Source: Tetraselmis striata
Taxonomy: Eukaryota; Chlorophyta; Chlorodendrophyceae; Chlorodendrales; Chlorodendraceae
Assembly: GCA_006384855.1 (NCBI GenBank)
Contig: VCJN01000448.1
Location: 62,001-126,000, forward strand
Direction of reading: 5' to 3'
Length of the DNA: 64,000 nucleotides
How positions within the stretch are numbered: the stretch's first letter is position 1; each line of letters starts with the position of its first letter. A model generated the notes under the pieces. It saw only the letters and a list, made by a program, of their open reading frames with translations, made no database searches and was not told the origin of the DNA. Positions 33,402 through 45,159 of this stretch are shown piece after piece. The position numbers were made by a program, and so were the translations under genes.

Positions 33402-34210
33402 CTAGCCAGGCGGTGGCGCCGGCCACGCGTGCGGGCCCGTCACCTCCCTCAGCCGCGCCATGTCCTGTCTGTTCTGCACAAAGTAGCCCGTGGAGTCGTA
33501 CTCGTCGCCCACGCGAACGATCCGCGAGAGGTGCGTGTTGCAGAAGGTGTCGTTGCCCGTCTCGGCGGTCTGGTAGAACGGGAACAGCTGGCGCGCGTTC
33601 TGCCGCAGCTCCTCGTCCTTCGGTGGCACGCCCGGCGTCCAGTGGTCGATCATGTCGTTGATGAACGCCAGCAGCTTCACCACCTTCCCGTACGTCATAT
33701 CCTCCCCGTCGGTGCACGCGACGAGCGCCCGGCCGCATATGGTGCCCCGTGCCAGGCCGTCCATCTCCGCCGCTAAATAGGTCGCCACCACGTTGTTCTT
33801 CCCGCGGTGCTCCTTAGCCGCATCCAGCGGCGCTGCCCATATCTGAGGAAGGAAGCATCGGCAGTGAGGTGATCGGAGCAGGTAGCAGTGTCACCAACCC
33901 GGTGTGAAAGGAAGACAAAGTACCAGGCGAGCAGTCTCACCACTATCTTATCTTTCGCCCCCAGTAGAAAGTTGGATAGCGGGCAGGGGAACTCCACCCA
34001 GCCCTTGTCCGCCGCGTACTTCCGAAGCGCCTCGGCGCTGGAGGGGCGCTGCACCAGGATGCCCTCCGCATCGCCCGGCCGGTCGCGCCCCCGCCAGATG
34101 TGGCCCAGAAGTTCCGCCAGGCCGCCACCCTTCCCGGTATTTCCCTGCTTATTCTGCACCCACACCACCTGGGAGGTGGCCGCCGCCGCGCCGCCGTCCG
34201 CCGAAGCCAT
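33402..34210 (-). CDS. Unrecognised two-exon gene with a P-loop-like motif
   Basis: Exon 1 runs 34210-33941 (90 codons) and exon 2 33842-33402; donor GTGAGA and acceptor CCTCAG join in phase, giving 236 residues with no stops. The start (MASADGGAAAATSQVVWVQN) is the first ATG. The segment WVQNKQGNTGKGGGLAELL resembles a Walker A loop after a hydrophobic strand, in the style of small helicase domains, and KDKIVIWAAPLD could be a later strand; both resemblances are weak. The C-terminal part (YGKVVKLLAFINDMIDHWTP, then QLFPFYQTAETGNDTFCNTH) is well ordered but unfamiliar. I assign no function. Clean splicing, high GC and a TGTAA signal support a real, expressed gene. A domesticated replication or element protein is one possibility. 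Confidence 0.65.
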
Positions 34211-34783
34211 CGTTGGCCGCCCCGAGAGAAAATAATTGAAGGCGCGCGCGCCTCCGGCGGAACTTTCTGCGTCAGCTCAGGCGACACAGCACGCCCACTG
34301 ACCTCAGCGGCACGCTCCTTCGACGCAGCCCCGGGAGACTTGGCAGGTGGAAGGATCCTGTGCGTGGGCTGAGCTTGCTGGTCTCGCTTTTCAGCGTGAG
34401 GTGGCGAGTCTGGCCCTGATTGGCTTCGGCTCTGGCTCTCCTAACGAACGCACTATTTACCATTTCTGGATCCTGCCCTGGCGGGCGGTTCGTATTGTAG
34501 TTTTCGCAGCGCTAGACAGCGTAGATTTTGCATCAAAAGTACGAGGTCGGCTGGGACCGAAAGATCCCCGACTGGTAAAAGCAGGGTAAAAGTAGTACTA
34601 CTCCCTGTACTGGTGTGAATTACAAAAAGGACAGTTCCCCAGAATTAGAAAATCAACACAGCAAGCCGCCTAAAAGCGGCCCGCATCCCGCATAAGGCGG
34701 GATGGATGAGTGATGCGCACACGGTTCAGAGTCCGGGCCACGCGTGCACGTGGGTGGGTGATCCTCGGACGTGCTGTGCAGCT
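34211..34783. other. Spacer, no gene recognised
   Basis: Contains the upstream region of the orphan gene and the 3' flank of the non-LTR element. Nothing further could be assigned. Confidence 0.35.
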
Positions 34784-37700
34784 TCAGCAACGGGATGGCA
34801 GACGAATCTGCGCCGTCTGATGAGGCAGCGAGCGCGCTCTCGAGCGGCCACCAAGCAAGCTCAGGACCCCCAGGAAATCTCTTGCGAGCAAGGCCTCCTG
34901 GTGAGCCCTGGTGAAGCACCGAGTGCCCCGCGATGAGAGGGCACCCCGATCCGCAGCCAAGCATGCGATACCACGCACTGTGCGGTGCACCCCCTTGCTC
35001 ACCTCACCCACAGTGCCGAAGACCATGCCCGTGTACTCCGACATATCCAGGATGTCTCGAAGAGGACCCTTCTGTCCGGGCTCCGTGTTGTGCCACGCCG
35101 CATCCCGCGCAGCCAACCCCCGTTGTATGTCGCCCAACAGGGAGCGCTCAAACCGATCCGCAGCCGTGGCCCGGGGCACTGCAGTGTACTTGACCCCGTA
35201 CCGCATAGTCTTGAACTCCCACAGCGTGGACTTCAAGCTCCGGGGATCATAACTCCCGGTCACGACGTTGAACGCCGGAAGGGAGAGCTCTGCGTCCGGC
35301 ACTAGGTCCTTGAGTTCATCCCTAGGTACGGTGTTGCCGAGAGGCAATGCCTGCTGGAACAAGTCATCCACCTCCCGCCGTACCGCGATACCTAGGTCGT
35401 GAACACAGTGATCGCAGAAGGCATGTGCGATAGCGTCGTGTTGTACACGCCAGTGAGCGTCTCCAGGCGCCGGGAGGTTCATGAGCGCGTCGCCGTATAG
35501 GTCAACAGTGACGGGGTTGTGCTCTGTCGAGGGCAGAATGATCTGGCACCCAACCACCGGGGGCAGGCACGGGCTAGGCAAAAGGAAGTACCCGGCAGCG
35601 ACCTCCCGCAGCTCATGCGGAGTCATGGCTGTCCGCGCGGTGGGGATGGCCACTGTCCACATGCATGATGCCGCGTCGAGCTGGTTGAACAATATCCGTT
35701 CCCTACATGTGGCAGGGAGAGCGCACACCTCATTTCGAAGCCGAGAGTTGTTGGCCTGGTCTAGAAATGCCGTCAGCTCCGTTTGCGAGCCCGACGCAGC
35801 CTCCACTTCCCGCTCCATCTGGCGCGCATCTGCGTCCCCGAGATGGCCAGCACTAGCCGCTTGGAGGCGGCCCCACGCCTCGCGCATCTCCGCGGCGTAG
35901 CTGTCCGACCCATGAGCATCGTTCAGGAAGTGGTCATACTGGCGGGCGGAAGAAGTTGCGTTGAAGCTGCCTCGGCCAAGTACGGACCCGAGCTGTGGGT
36001 CGAAGAAACCAGGGGTGGGGGTGTTGGTGCCGGAGTTCCTAGTCAAGAACCTTGGGAGGATGGCATTCATGCAGCCGATGAAGTAAGGCGGCATCACGAA
36101 CGGTAGCCATGCGGCGGATGCCAGCTCCTTCAACCGAGTGGGGAGGTGAAGCCTGCTGCGCGCCCTGGCTACAGCATCCTCGCTCAAGGTAGCCACCTCC
36201 GCTGCCATGGGGTCGGGGTCGTGCAAAAGCTCCGCCAAGAAATCGGTGACCACCGGATTGGTGTCGGTGCCGTACGTGGAGGGATCAAAAGAGACCCCTA
36301 GCACCCGTTCGACCGCCGCGAGGATGGTGGCATCCACCGCCTCCGCAAAGGCCTCCACCTCGGACGGAAGACAATTGCGGAGCCAATACCCCGCCTTGTG
36401 TTGCATGCAATGCTTGAGCACGGCACATGCGTGGTGATGCAAGGCGTGGGTGTACCGACGGCTGGGCTTGGCAGACAGAAGCTTGCTCAGGCTAGCGTCC
36501 ACCTCCTCTCGTAGCTCCTCCGCCTTGCCGCGCATGTACGCCTGCACATACTCTGGCGATCCGAGCGGCACGTTGAGGACCGCGATGCCGTGATGGCCAT
36601 CTAGCTCGGGCCACTCGATGTCGACCGGAGCCTCACGCCGCGCGGCCTCCATGTCTGCGATGTACGCCTGCATCTTGTCGAAGCGCACCTCAAGCCCCAC
36701 GGACGCCTTGATGGATGTGCGGAAGGCGTGAAGAGCCGGCCAAACGTGCTCCGGAAGACCCACCAAGAATCCATCGTCGGCGTTGAAGCGCGCCGCCCCG
36801 TCATTGACCTCCAACGTGGTATCACACTGCTGCACCTCGGGGTGAATCGCGACGCAAAAGGAAGTTGTGGCCAAAGGTGCGCCCTATTGCACGCCGTCCT
36901 CCGACCGCTGAGGAGCGGACCTGGTCGTCCACGACTAGATACGAATCCGTGGGGAGAGGGAGGCTAGGAGCGCCGGGATGACAAGGTGTAGTGGAGAGCA
37001 ATCGATATGGCGTTGGATGATGGTGCGGCGCCATGCCTCGTTGTAAGCGTTCCGAAGGTCTGTGTGGACGATGACGGCGCGTGGGCCAAAATTCTCGGCG
37101 ATGAGCCTGACGCCGTGGATGAGCACAGAGTCGCCCGCGGGAATGCCAACGCCGAGCTGAGATGGAGCGAGCACCGACACGTATGCCTCCTTCATGTTGT
37201 CCACCACTGCGCGCTCCGCTGCGCGCCGCTCCGCCTTCCCGACTGCCACAAGCCGCACGTCCGGCGCCCTCCCCTCGCCTAGCTTCTTGACAGGTGCCAC
37301 GAGCCTAGCAGAGGCGAAGAGCCGGTTGAACCACCCGGGCATGCGACCTTGGAGGTACACATGGAGGCAATCTCCGACATGGCGCGGACTGCCGCGGACG
37401 CCGGGGCGTATTCGCCCACCAAACAGCGGAGATACTCGTTGCGCATGCCTGAGGGCCCCGCCGCCACGTGCTCCTTGAGTTGCTGGTACGGCACGCGCAT
37501 GTCCACCGTCAGGGCGGCCTCATCCACCGGAATGTCATACGCGGCGTATGGGATCGGGTGGCTACGGGACGGGTGCTTGTCGCGCAGCTGAGCAAGGATA
37601 GCAGGATCGGACAAGTCGCCCATACCCTTAGAAGATAGTCGGCCCGCCGCTCGGGAGAGCTCTCCGTCCTCCACCAATGCCACAACGGTGTCCGCGGTGC

Positions 37701-37870
37701 CCACGAGCAGCGCCGCAAAGAGATCGGCGTCTGTTCGACGCTGGCGGGCATGTCCAGCGTAGAACGCCTCAGTGCGCGCGTCGTCCCATGAGCGGACGAG
37801 TTCGGTCATGCGCTTCTCCGCGAAAGCGCGGAAGCGCCAGGCCAAGGCTTGTAGCCGCCGCCTCGGCTCG
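34784..37870 (-). pseudogene. Non-LTR retrotransposon with reverse transcriptase and candidate C-terminal ExK nuclease
   Basis: Read from 37870 downward. The N-terminal frame (37845-37279) has ALVEDGELSRAAGRLSSKG and HVAAGPSGMRNEYLRCLV, the pre-palm region. A frameshift near 37340 leads to RLVAVGKAERRAAERAV, LAPSQLGVGIPAGDSVLIHG and IVHTDLRNAYNEAWR, which holds the first catalytic Asp. A second shift near 36900 brings GVQ, a TAG in place of the usual Gln codon, GAPLATTSFCVAIHP, and then FNADDGFLVG (the YADD-type motif, Tyr to Asn). The frame then stays open for 696 codons. Its distal part contains VPDAELSLPAF and LKSTLWEFKTMRYG, which could be a PD-(D/E)XK nuclease core (Asp...Glu-x-Lys) as in elements with restriction-like endonucleases. 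With two shifts and a stop the copy is inactive, but the long intact C-terminal frame suggests recent decay. The branch of non-LTR elements (perhaps Utopia-like) is uncertain. Confidence 0.78.
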
Positions 37871-40415
37871 GGACCCTAAGCAACAATTGCGGCACCATGT
37901 GCTTCCACTTCAACGCCCTATCCAACACCACGGGGTCATCGGCCTCCACCGCCGCCACCACCCGCTCATTCACGCAGCGTTATGAACCCAAAACCCTAAA
38001 CGACTGGTACGGGGCCGCCAGGCCGGATCGGATGGTGTCCGGAAAGGCGCCGCGCGTCCCGAGCCCCCGCCGGTGTTGTATAAATTACATGCCAACAGCG
38101 ATCATGTGGCTCATCAGGACAGTACATTCCGCTATGCTGGCCCCGGCCTCTCATCACGGCCAAGACGTTGGAAAAGCCTGACTGATTGCTGCAGGACCTG
38201 GGCTTATCGGACACGCTACACCCCTGTGGAATGGCGTATATCAATACTGATATTCACTCCGCCCCACCTCAGGCGCTTTCACAACTAACCATACTATCCC
38301 TAATATAAATCGAGCAGCATCCGAAAACGTACTACACAAGCGAATAATTGTCTCCGGGTGAGTGGGAGGGAGACAATTTAGTTGGGTGCCTTCCAACAAC
38401 TGAAGGCGCTCCCGATCCGCGGCCGCGGCCCTTTATACTCGGATAAAGGGCGCCGCCGGACTGGCGCCGGCCGGTCCAGGCGGACCGGGCCGGCAGGGTC
38501 GTCACATAACCCTGACGGCGCTGCGAAAACCAGGGCTTTCCTAGGTCGTTTCTCCCAAGGAAACCCTACAGGTTTTTTGCACACGGATTCGACATATCAT
38601 TATAACGATGAGGGCGTTGTTAACCGGCGCGCAATCGCGCGCAAAGGCTTCATTGAATTGTAGTTACCTCTGTGCGCCGCTGTTATCCGGCTCGCCAACT
38701 GCTAGGATCCAGCACTGTGACCTAACCCAGTCCGGGTCACCGTAGCTGTACCGCGTAAGACCGTGTTGTTCTTAATTCGAAATTCGAAAGACGCTCACTT
38801 ACACCACCTCCGCCCTTGCGCGGCAGCACTTGGTCTCGCAACACCCGGCTTACACTGCCACCCAAGACACATCGCCGCGACATTAATTGTAAGGAGGGAC
38901 GGTTCGTACTCGCGGCGCCTCGCATTCCGGGGGGGGGGGGGGGGGGGGGCAGGCTTTCTCCGGTGATGCCAGCCGCCGCCCCCAGCCCACCAATTCAAGG
39001 TATGGACCGTCCGTGTCCCCCATGCTCCCCGTCCCCGCGCGACTCACCCCCCATTGAGATTGTTGAATCGCCCATTCCGCCGGGGCGTGGGAAGTCTACG
39101 CACGCGTGCGCCGTGTGGGTCGTTCAGCGCGCGGTGGATGTCGAGGCGGATGCGATATGTCTTCGGGGGAAAGCCAGTCCTGCCGCTACACCGTGTCATC
39201 TCTCCCCAGAGAGACCCGTCCCCGTAGGGTCGTGGTAAGATTCCAAAATGAATCGCAACGCCGCGCCATGTTTCGTGCAGACCGAAATGACACAAGCGAG
39301 GACGACATTTAGATGGAGACGGACAATCGACATCCCCGCCGTCGAGGTAGTCGCCCTCGCCACTCAGGACTAGGCGGTCCTAATGAGACCGGTGCGAAGC
39401 GCAATCCGCATCCGATACGTAATGGGCGTTTTTGAAACTGTTGGCTCTAAGTTGCAAGACGCGCACTAGCGCGGGGAGAGAGTCCGTGGGCGTTCTAATC
39501 AACCCAATCAGTTAACGCATGGAGATAGAGCCTTATCGTGTCTAGCGGATTGGGGGGGATGTATGGAGTTGTTTCGATCCCGAGGATTGAAACATTGTGT
39601 TGTAGTACGAGCACAACCAACGGTTGGAAATGTGGCGGGAGTACACGGGAGATATGTCGTCCCATGAGTTTATTGAGCCTTTGGACTTCGGCGATATACC
39701 TGGCGGCCGGGGCGCACATTCAAGCAAGTACATGTTACAACGGAGTTATTGGCGCTTGCTCTTTTGGACAACGAGTTTTCGCAAGCAACTTCGGTGGAAA
39801 GGGTTACGCTCAATGGGGTGCGTATATACACGACCCCCCCTCCCCCTCCCCACACACCCTCGCACTAGCCTCTCGCGATCGCGATCGCGATCGCGACGCG
39901 ATGCGTTTACATCCCGGGTACCTCACGCAGGTGACTGTATGGCTAGCGTTGTGTCGCATGCCTCGTGGCCGCCGGATCTCACCCTGGTGTTGCCCACGTC
40001 CGAGACGCCGTGTGCGGACTTGAAGAGGATGTTTCCGTAGGCGTGGCGCCACCTAATGAAGGTACATCCGCGTCTCACGGTGCAGAGCCTAGCCGCGACA
40101 AAGATGTTGCGGTAGCGGTGCGACTCGCCGCAATGAGACAAGAGGGCCGGACTTCTTCCGAAACATGGCCAACCGCCTCGTGCAAGGCATCGTCCGCGAT
40201 GGTACGCCGCCGTTTCGTCCGTATGTAGTCCTATAGTGTGTTGTGCCCCTATGTCTCGGGCAGCCACCATCTCTGTCGGGTACCCTCAAGGGAAGGGGAG
40301 AGGACCCCCTAGTGAGGGAACCCTATGGAGAGGGGGACACGGTGTAGCGGCACGATCGGCTATTTATTCGACGGAGGTTCATTTGACGTTGTTCGGCACT
40401 CGCGGCTTTTCATGC
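37871..40415. other. No gene recognised; low-confidence open frames
   Basis: Several plus-strand frames of 60-160 codons occur (for example 39538-40023 and 39624-40040), but none matches a family or has supporting splice sites. A strongly GC-rich block lies at 38408-38520, and a 21-base G run near 38930-38949. Likely decayed element sequence. Confidence 0.35.
39873..39900. repeat. Self-complementary GCGATC tandem repeat
   Basis: Four overlapping units of CGCGAT give a short palindromic tract that can fold on itself. Confidence 0.8.
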
Positions 40416-41111
40416 GAGCAATCCCCAATCGGGCAGTCAAGCGCGCCTACCGGCATCACGCAACTCATGAAGCGCTCGAACATGAGGCGCTCGAGCACGA
40501 CTGCTAATCTAACCGCGTGGCATGTTTAGGTGATGCTTGTGGATTGTGGGCGGGAGTTGCACGCGGAGTGTACCGCGCTAAAGCATCTGATGAGCGTGGC
40601 TTAGGACATAGCTGATCATTGTAATAGTAAATGCAATCATATGCTTGCGCCGCCCGTGCGCTGCCCCCGCGCCCGTGCACCGCCCTCGATCCACTACTGA
40701 CGGAACTACGGTTGATAAATCTACGGCTGTGAATCTACTAACCTCCCAAGCAGACGCATTCGAGCGGTGGGTGTCTATATTACATGGGCGGGAAGGGGGA
40801 GGGGGTGCGTCTTCCCGTACACCTTATACTCGGGCCTACGCTTGTGGGCAGTCTCTCCAACAAAGAGGCTATTGAAGTGGAAATGGATGCGCTCCGGTTC
40901 GGGGCAAACCACACAACATGTGAACTGGCGGGGCGCGGCAAGACACGGATAGCCTCAAAGCCGGTGCAAGTGCGACAATACATACGGGGCCTTTTAAAGC
41001 GGCTGGGGTGGAGGTTGGGGGCGCCTTTTTTGTAGGGGGGGGGGGGGGGGGGGCAGTGGGCGTAAACTCCTCCTCCTCCTCCTCCTTGTGGAGGGGACCC
41101 TCTGGAGAGGG
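40416..41111 (+). repeat. Tandem duplication, unit 1 (696 bp)
   Basis: Starts GAGCAATCCCCAATCGGGCA and is followed directly by a second copy starting at 41112. Differences are a few substitutions and small indels (for example GATGAGCGTGGC versus GAGCGTGGC). Includes a G run at about 41035-41053. Confidence 0.85.
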
Positions 41112-41806
41112 GAGCAATCCCCAATCGGGCAGTCAAGCGCGCCTACCGGCATCACGCAACTCATGAAGCGCTCGAACATGAGGCGCTCGAGCACGACTGC
41201 TAATCTAACCGCGTGGCAGGTTTAGGTGATGCTTGTGGATTTTGGGCGGGAGTTGTATGCGGAGTGTACCGCGCTAAAACATCTGAGCGTGGCTTAGGAC
41301 ATAGGTGATCATTCTAATAGTAACTGCAATCATATGCTTGCGCCGCCCGTGCGCTGCCCCCGCGCCCGCGCACCGCCCTCGATCCACTACTGATGGAACT
41401 GCGATTGATAAATCTACGGCTGTGAATCTACTAACCTCCCAAGCAGACGCATTCGAGCGGTGGGTGTCTATATTACATGGTCGGGAAGGGGGAGGGGGTG
41501 CGTCTTCCCGTACACATTATACTCAGGCCTACGCTTGTGGGCAGTCTCTCCAACAAAGAGGTTATAAGTGGAAATGGGTGCGCTCCGGTTCGGGGCAAAC
41601 CACACAACATGTGAACTGGCGGGGCGCGGCAAGACACGGATAGCCTCAAAGCCGGTGCAAGTGCGACAATACATACGGGGCCTTTTAAAGCGGCTGGGGT
41701 GGAGGTTGGGGGCGCCTTTTTTGTAGGGGGGGGGGGGGGGGGGGGCAGTGGGCGTAAACTCCTCCTCCTCCTCCTCCTTGTGGAGGGGACCCTCTGGAGA
41801 GGGGAG
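41112..41806 (+). repeat. Tandem duplication, unit 2
   Basis: Second copy of the 696-bp unit. Similarity ends at about 41806 after CTCTGGAGAGGGGAGC. The close match implies a recent duplication. Confidence 0.85.
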
Positions 41807-42238
41807 CCGTTGGGGAGGGTTGGGGCTCATCTCCACCATAATATGCTCCTTCTCCTCCTCCTCCTCCTCCTCATGTACCCCCTCCTCCTCCTGCACTTCC
41901 CCATCCTCCTCCTCCTCCTCCTCCTCCTCCTCCTCCGTCGTCACCTCCGCCTCGGCCCCGTGCGCCTCCTCCGCATCGACGGCCTCGTTCCTGGGCGCCC
42001 CCGCCTCCGCATCGACCTCCCCCGTATCAAGCGCGTCCTCCGGAACGCCTTGGCCGCCCGCCTCTGCGGATGTGAAGGTACCCAGCCATCGCCCCCCCCC
42101 CCCCCCCCCCCCCCCATATGCCGACGTCTTCGACCCCGCCGAGGGGGTTCCGGGGAAGGCTCCTCCGCCACAGCCGGTGAAGTCAACCAATATCGTTGCA
42201 CGGCTGAATTCAAACGCGTTAGAGCGTGACATGTACAC
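41468..42238 (-). other. Low-complexity 256-codon open frame
   Basis: The frame runs through the (CCT)n tract, which reads as Glu runs on this strand, and through a G/C run read as Gly. The start region (MYMSRSNAFEFSRATILVDF) and end are not family-like. Long frames arise easily in triplet repeats, so coding is doubtful; a related minus frame in unit 1 of the duplication gives limited support. Confidence 0.25.
41760..41938. repeat. (CCT)n polypyrimidine tract
   Basis: Interrupted runs of CCT cover most of 180 bp. Such mirror-like polypyrimidine DNA can form triplex structures. Confidence 0.85.
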
Positions 42239-45159
42239 ATACCCTATGTGTGGTCCCCCCTCTGCGGCATGACCCTCGACAGAGGGGGAAAGGGGGGGGG
42301 GGGGGGGCGCTCAAGATTGGCGCCCTCTGTCGGCCCGCAGGTCCGGGGGGCGTACTTGCTGCGTGCTGCACCGTCCGACTTAGTTTCAACTAGAGGCCCC
42401 TTCGGGCTGTCCCATAACGCGACAATGTGTCGTCCAAGGCGCATGAGGGCCGTCCGGGGAATATACGGCGCACCACGTCCAAACTCCGGAAGCGGCCGAA
42501 CCTTGGGGGCTTGGATGACCTCCCCCTTTTAGAAGTCGCCCTCGCGGCCCTCGGAAACTCTGAAGGGCGCATAGACGACGTCACTCGGTTTCAAGTACCG
42601 AGTGGTTTGCTACCCGATGTCTTACAATTGGACGGCACGCCTCTTTCCGCCTGGGAGGTATATTAGCGAATTCTGGATAAACCACCCAAACCGGCCGTCG
42701 CCTTCCCTGACTGAGATCTCGCTACGGATCGAGTCCGAGTTGGCGAGCGAAGCAAACGCCTATAGTTTCCATGTTGTCTCCCTAAGCGACGAATCCAAGG
42801 GAAGGGGGGGGGTCACCAAGATATATTGACCGTTGATTTAACCAACCGCAAGTTCGCCGCGAGGGCGCGGGGCGCCGTGACGTGTATTTATTACATCAAT
42901 TTACCACCGATAAGTTAGGCACACTATAAACCCGTACATGCGTCAGCCAGTGAGTACCTCATTGTGCAACGATGTATCCCACATCGGGCCAAGCTTTCAC
43001 GCCATGTATATATGCATTACATTCATCACCTATTAGCCAGGGACCGCGGCACTTGCCCAGCCATTTCATGACGTACTGGCAATACATCATGAATTCCACG
43101 TAATGCGGCGATGAATCCCACATGGGGGCCAGGTATATCGATTGGACTCGTTGTTGGTGGATGAATTGTCAGGCTGCACGGACGCCAAAAAGCACGCCCG
43201 GTGTTGCGCATATGCTCCCGCTAGTTATAGTTCATGCAAGTCATATTGAATTCAGCGCGGCAACAACGGAAAAGACATCTGATCCATACGCACAAACGAG
43301 TTGGAGATCTGCGATAGGGACCGGCTCTTCTGCTCCGCCAACAAAACGTTGCAAGCCCGAATCTTAAACTCCGCGTTGTTGTAGTCGCAACTGCATACGA
43401 CATGATTCTTCGAGTTGAACTATATGTAGAACTCGCTCCACTTGAAGTACTCTAGCTCTCGTGACAAAGCGTACTTGTGCAGGTTAAATCTTCGGGACGG
43501 GCCACGTGGGCCTAATATGAAATTGAAATTGAAATTGAATTACAACGTGCTAATTCGCTGCCCTCCGCCCCCCGGATCGAGTTGTTCTTTGGGCTTGCTT
43601 TATAGGGACACATATATGTGTATTACAACTCCGGCCACCGGCCTTTCTCTTTTGTTTCCATCCCCGCCTCCTTCCGTTGCAGCCTTGCTGGGCTGTCCCG
43701 CATGTCTACTATCACCGGCTTCGCGGCTTCTCCATCTTCCGAGCTGGTTCGGCATAGAAACCCAGGCCGTCCGATGGTTGTTGGTCCGCTAGTCGCAGCA
43801 TCGAACCGCTGCACAGGGTAGGCGTAGTCGGCCTAGGGCGGTACCATGTTATATTACCGTCCATTGCGACTAAGGAATAGATGTCCCGCAGAGGAGACCT
43901 TGTTGGACTAAGGCAGCCGAAGCGTCCCGTCCGCTCTAACTAAGTATCGTGTAGGGGTCCCGAAGCGGGCGCCACCGCGGCCGTTGTTAGACGGGGGGGG
44001 TTGTTTGGGAGTGACTGTGTTGCTTTGTGTTGCTGGTGTCCTCGAGCAGAGTGCACGAAGTGCCCGCCGAGTGGGGGTTGCAGGTGGGGGTAGGCGGCAT
44101 GTTATCGCGGGTTCGGAAAGTCCGCGAGGGTGGTTATGTCGGTGTTGGGGGTCGGTACGGTAGCCAGAGGTCCGTGCGTTGGTGGGGAAGGCGGCGGGTT
44201 GGGGGGAGGGCGTGACGGAGGAGTTAAAGCCCCTCGCCGTCGTCCATGGCCTCGCTCCCATTTTCTTCCTCCTCTTCTTCGAGGTCGGGGTATTCCATCC
44301 CTGAGGGTAGTGGGTCGTCTGCCATATGTTCGTCCCCCGCAGGGGGATCTGGTGAGGGCGTGCGTGTCATGGGGTGTAGTGGGTCGCCCGCGCCGATGGC
44401 CGCGATCGTGGCGGTGAGGCGGGGGTGCGTGCGGGGGGAGCGTTGGGTGAGCAAGGTGGCGGCCTCCGAGATGAGCTCATCGCGAAGGTCGGCTTCGGGG
44501 GAGGTGTCTTGGCATGAGTGGTCCTCCGGGATGCAGGTGCGGACCGGGAGAGTGGACGTTTGCATGGGGGTTATAGCCGATCGATGAAGGGGGTTGGGAC
44601 GCGGCTAGTGCGCGCTTGTGGGCCATTCGCCGCAGACGAGACGCGGCGCTGCGGCCTCGGTCCGCCATGGGTTTGGCGCTAGGGGCTGCCGTGTCACGAT
44701 GGGTTGGCGTTGTGGTTTGGTGGAGATACGAATGGTCGGGTCGGTCCGCTAGAGGGTTTGGTGTCGGCCCCGGGCTCTGTTGAGCGGAGGACTCGGTAGG
44801 CTTGGTCTCGGGTGGGGCGGGGGGGGGGCAGCGGCGGCCCGCGCTGTGGCTACGACCGCGGCTTTCGTTCAGGCGCCGGCCGGCTTGGAGCCCCATCAAG
44901 GTTGGAGGCTGAGATGCGTAGTATGGGAGCGTACGGGCACCCCGCGACTGGTTTGCTGCGCCTCCTTCAAAGCGTTGGAGAAGTAGTCCGTGACCCCGCG
45001 AGCTACCATTGCCAACGGGAGCTGCGTCGATCGCCGCAGACTGACATCGTCCGACACCCCGACCACCGAGCGAGCCACGCCCGGCGTTAGGGCAGTGCAG
45101 CGCGACCGAGCACTACTGGTATCGGTGGTAGGATAGGCCAACGAACGATGACCGGCCGT
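42239..45159. other. No gene recognised; several short frames
   Basis: A plus frame at 42427-42666 (LGGLDDLPLLEVALAALG) seems to continue after a one-step shift as the frame ending near 42829 (NHPNRPSPSLTEISLRIESE). It looks protein-like but I cannot name it. Minus frames at 44899-44224 are Pro/Arg-rich then acidic, possibly a decayed element ORF. 42840-43560 is AT-richer spacer. Confidence 0.3.

Noticed and set aside
41699-42272. Long plus-strand frames rich in Leu or Ser.
   Set aside because: They are translations of the (CCT)n tract and G/C runs in alternative frames and have no non-repetitive protein content.
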